A DNA stretch of 7,602 nt from Thermoplasmata archaeon. Its GTDB lineage: Archaea; Thermoplasmatota; Thermoplasmata; Lutacidiplasmatales; UBA184. The DNA lies in assembly GCA_030039995.1 (NCBI GenBank), contig JASHUL010000153.1, positions 1-7,602 on the forward strand, read 5' to 3'. This document shows, in pieces, positions 5,847-7,602 of this stretch. Within the stretch, counting starts at the first letter, position 1. Every line of letters starts with the position of its first letter. The translations under genes were made by a program, and so were the position numbers. Under the pieces are notes generated by a model. The model worked only from the letters and a program-made list of their open reading frames with translations, was not told the DNA's origin and did not search any database.

Positions 5847-6547
5847 GCACGGTGCGGGCCCCCGCGATCGAGCTGCGCGGGGTCGAGCGAACGTATCGCG
5901 CCGGGCTCCCCGAAGCGGTCCCGGCGCTGCGCGACATCGATTGGTCGATCGCTCCCGGCGAGTTCGTCTCCGTCGAGGGCCCGAGCGGTTGCGGAAAGAC
6001 GACACTGCTCAACCTCCTCGGGCTGCTGGACGCCCCAACGGCCGGTGAGGTCCGCTGGGACGGGACGCCGGTCGGGAACCGGTCCGACCGCGAGCGCGCC
6101 CGCCTGCGGCTCGAGGGGGTCGGGTTCATCTTTCAGCGCTTCTACCTTCTGCCGACCTTGACCGCCCTCGAGAATGTCGAGCTGCCGATGCGCGCCCTGC
6201 GGGTGCCCCGCGCCGAGCGGACGCGCCGGGCCGGCGAGCTCCTCACCGAGGTCGGGCTGCACGGGAAGGAGCGCGCTTTCCCCCACCAGTTGTCGGGAGG
6301 CGAGGAGCAGCGTGTCGCGGTCGCGCGGGCGCTCGCGAACCGGCCGGGGCTCCTTCTCGCGGACGAACCGACCGGGGAGCTCGACAGCGGGAACGCGGGC
6401 GCGATCCTCGCGCTGCTGGAGAAGGTCCGCCAGGACCGCGAGGCGACGCTCGTGCTCGTCACCCACAACCCCGAGGTCGCCGGCCGGGCGCGGCGTCACG
6501 TGACGATGCGCGACGGTCGGATCGCCCTCGACGTCCGTGGGGCGTGA
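5843..6547 (+). CDS. LolD/MacB-type ABC transporter ATP-binding protein
   Basis: This 234-residue cytoplasmic ATPase would power the two permeases encoded just upstream. All nucleotide-binding elements are present: Walker A GPSGCGKTT (46-54), Q-loop IFQRFYLLPTLTALENVELP (96-115), signature LSGGEEQR (150-157), Walker B LLLADEP (170-176) with catalytic Glu175, D-loop TGELDS (177-182) and H-loop VTHNPEVA (206-213) with His208. The Q-loop wording and the DEPTGELDS string place it in the MacB/LolD/FtsE group that pairs with FtsX-type permeases. Length is normal for a stand-alone subunit. GTG 5843 overlaps the permease stop as GTGA and has GGAGG seven bases before it. The stop is in turn overlapped by the rli1 start, so four consecutive genes are joined by 4-base overlaps. 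The second signature Gln is replaced by Glu (LSGGEEQ), a change I regard as tolerated. Substrate is not predictable from this subunit. Confidence 0.94.
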   Translation: MSTVRAPAIELRGVERTYRAGLPEAVPALRDIDWSIAPGEFVSVEGPSGCGKTTLLNLLGLLDAPTAGEVRWDGTPVGNRSDRERARLRLEGVGFIFQRFYLLPTLTALENVELPMRALRVPRAERTRRAGELLTEVGLHGKERAFPHQLSGGEEQRVAVARALANRPGLLLADEPTGELDSGNAGAILALLEKVRQDREATLVLVTHNPEVAGRARRHVTMRDGRIALDVRGA

Positions 6548-7602
6548 CCGTGGCGCGCATCGCGATCCTGCTCAACGACCGGTGCCACCCCAAGGAGTGC
6601 CAGTGGGAGTGCCAGGCGTACTGCCCGCCCGTCCGGATGGGCCAGGAGTGCATCGTCGAAGGGCCCACGGGCAAGCCGATCATCTCGGAGACGCTCTGCA
6701 TCGGCTGCGGCATCTGTGTGCACAAGTGCCCGTTCGACGCGATCAAGATCCTCAACACCCCGGAGGCCGACCCGAGCGAGGTGGTCCACCGGTACGGGTA
6801 CAACGGCTTCCGGATGTACCGCCTGCCGCTACCGCCCGCGCAAGGGATCACGGGGCTCCTCGGTCCGAACGGCACCGGTAAATCGACCGCGCTCCGGCTG
6901 CTCGCCGGGCTCGAAGTACCGAACCTCGGCGATTACGAAACTCCCGGATCCTGGCCGAAAGTGCTCGAGCACTACCGGGGCACGGCGCTCCGGGCGCATT
7001 TCGACCGGGTGGCGAAAGGGGAACTCCGTTCGGTCGTCAAACCCCAGTACGTGGACCGGATCTCTGACGAGCCGTCGACCGCGCTCGACTACGTGCTCGC
7101 CGGGGGTCCGTCGGGCCGCCGCGCCCTCGAGGACGTGGGGCTCGGGCAGCGAGCCGACCGACGGCTCTCGGAATTGTCGGGAGGCGAGCTTCAGCTGGTG
7201 GCGATCGCGCGGACCTTGGCGACCGACGCCGACCTCTACCTGATCGACGAGCCGTCGAGCTACCTCGACATCGTGCACCGGCTCGAGGTCGCGCGTCGGC
7301 TCCGTCGGCTCGGCGAGACCAAGAGCGTCATCGTCGTGGAGCACGACCTCGCCCTGCTCGACTACCTCGCCGACCAGGCGCACCTGATCTACGGGGAGCC
7401 GGCCGCGTTCGGAGTCATCAGTCACCCGCTCCCGATGCGCTCAGCGATCACCACCTCCCTCACCGGCTACCTGAAGGACGAGAACGTGCGGTTTCGGACC
7501 GAGCCGGTCCGGTTCGTCTCGCACCCTCCGAAACCCGCGAGTCGGACGAACACGCTCGTGGAGTTCCCGGCGCTCGAGAAGGAGTTCCCCGGCTTCCACC
7601 TC
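6544..7602 (+). CDS. rli1: Ribosome-recycling ATPase ABCE1/Rli1, 5' portion (runs off the window)
   Basis: The first 353 residues of a protein normally near 600 are present; the reading frame is open to the last base. ABCE1/Rli1 splits ribosomes after termination or rescue, working with aRF1 or aPelota. Eight cysteines for two [4Fe-4S] clusters are intact: Cys14, 19, 23, 27 (C-x4-C-x3-C-x3-CP) and Cys52, 55, 58, 62 (CIGCGICVHKCP). The first nucleotide-binding domain follows: HRYGYNGF (82-89), Walker A GPNGTGKST (107-115), Q-loop KPQYVD (166-171), signature LSGGELQ (211-217), Walker B YLIDEPSSYLD (232-242) and H-loop VVEHD (264-268). The hinge begins around YGEPAAFGV (283-291). The second ATPase domain is outside the window. 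GTG 6544 overlaps the transporter ATPase stop as GTGA; GTG 6550 is an alternative that would give the shorter N-terminus MARIAILL. No clear Shine-Dalgarno site is seen. Odd points are Leu218 where Arg is usual, and NTP (71-73) where the family usually has NLP. Confidence 0.95.
   Translation, partial: MTVARIAILLNDRCHPKECQWECQAYCPPVRMGQECIVEGPTGKPIISETLCIGCGICVHKCPFDAIKILNTPEADPSEVVHRYGYNGFRMYRLPLPPAQGITGLLGPNGTGKSTALRLLAGLEVPNLGDYETPGSWPKVLEHYRGTALRAHFDRVAKGELRSVVKPQYVDRISDEPSTALDYVLAGGPSGRRALEDVGLGQRADRRLSELSGGELQLVAIARTLATDADLYLIDEPSSYLDIVHRLEVARRLRRLGETKSVIVVEHDLALLDYLADQAHLIYGEPAAFGVISHPLPMRSAITTSLTGYLKDENVRFRTEPVRFVSHPPKPASRTNTLVEFPALEKEFPGFHL

Noticed and set aside
4188..6005. A long open frame on the minus strand opposite the permease and ATPase genes
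   Set aside because: Its translation is dominated by Arg, Glu, Asp, Gly and Pro with no recognisable domain, which is typical of the antisense of GC-rich genes. The plus strand encodes well-defined ABC subunits here.
6290..6316. Transporter ATPase signature LSGGEEQ instead of LSGGQQQ
   Set aside because: Glu at these positions is common in ABC ATPases (for example LSGGE), and all catalytic motifs are intact, so impairment is not suggested.

Overview
The window reads as a chromosomal piece from a very GC-rich archaeon. The strongest evidence is the gene running off the right edge, an ABCE1/Rli1 ribosome-recycling ATPase, a family known from archaea and eukaryotes but not bacteria. An MptA-type GTP cyclohydrolase, TATA-like boxes placed about 26-27 bases before ATG codons (the layout of leaderless archaeal mRNAs) and extracytoplasmic domains rich in N-glycosylation sequons agree with this. 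A GC-rich Thermoplasmatota lineage is my best guess, but the window alone does not prove the phylum. Coding is dense and no gap exceeds about 110 bases. I see no tRNA, rRNA, CRISPR array, insertion sequence or phage gene.

Layout. A MarC-family membrane protein (18-653, +) meets a leftward three-gene cluster tail to tail, with a 35-base overlap. In reading order that cluster is a MIP18/SufT-like iron-sulfur assembly protein (2273-1896), a GNAT N-acetyltransferase joined to it by a GTGA overlap (1899-1324), and a DUF1684 protein with an extra basic tail (1299-619). The spacer at 2274-2379 is a divergent promoter region, with one TATA-like element for each direction and repeated GGTT/AACC half-sites between them.

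Rightward from this spacer runs a tightly packed five-gene string: mptA (2380-3288), two FtsX/MacB-type ABC permeases (3307-4602 and 4599-5846), their LolD/MacB-type ATPase (5843-6547), and rli1 (6544 to the window end, 5' portion only). After the 18-base gap behind mptA, every junction is a 4-base ATGA or GTGA overlap, so translational coupling and a shared transcript are likely.

How the genes fit together. The two permeases and the ATPase form a complete heteromeric ABC exporter or mechanotransmission complex of unknown substrate. MptA makes the first pterin intermediate for a tetrahydropterin C1 carrier, and possibly for archaeosine. Rli1 splits ribosomes and needs two [4Fe-4S] clusters. 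A recurring theme is iron: a SufT/MIP18 assembly factor diverges from an Fe(II)-dependent enzyme, and the same rightward string ends in an Fe-S protein. Most genes are recognisable. The points worth a second look are the promoter architecture, the coupling of rli1 to an exporter cassette, an Arg-to-Leu change beside the Rli1 signature motif, and the sequon clustering in the permease ectodomains. I did not find a convincing wholly new system.
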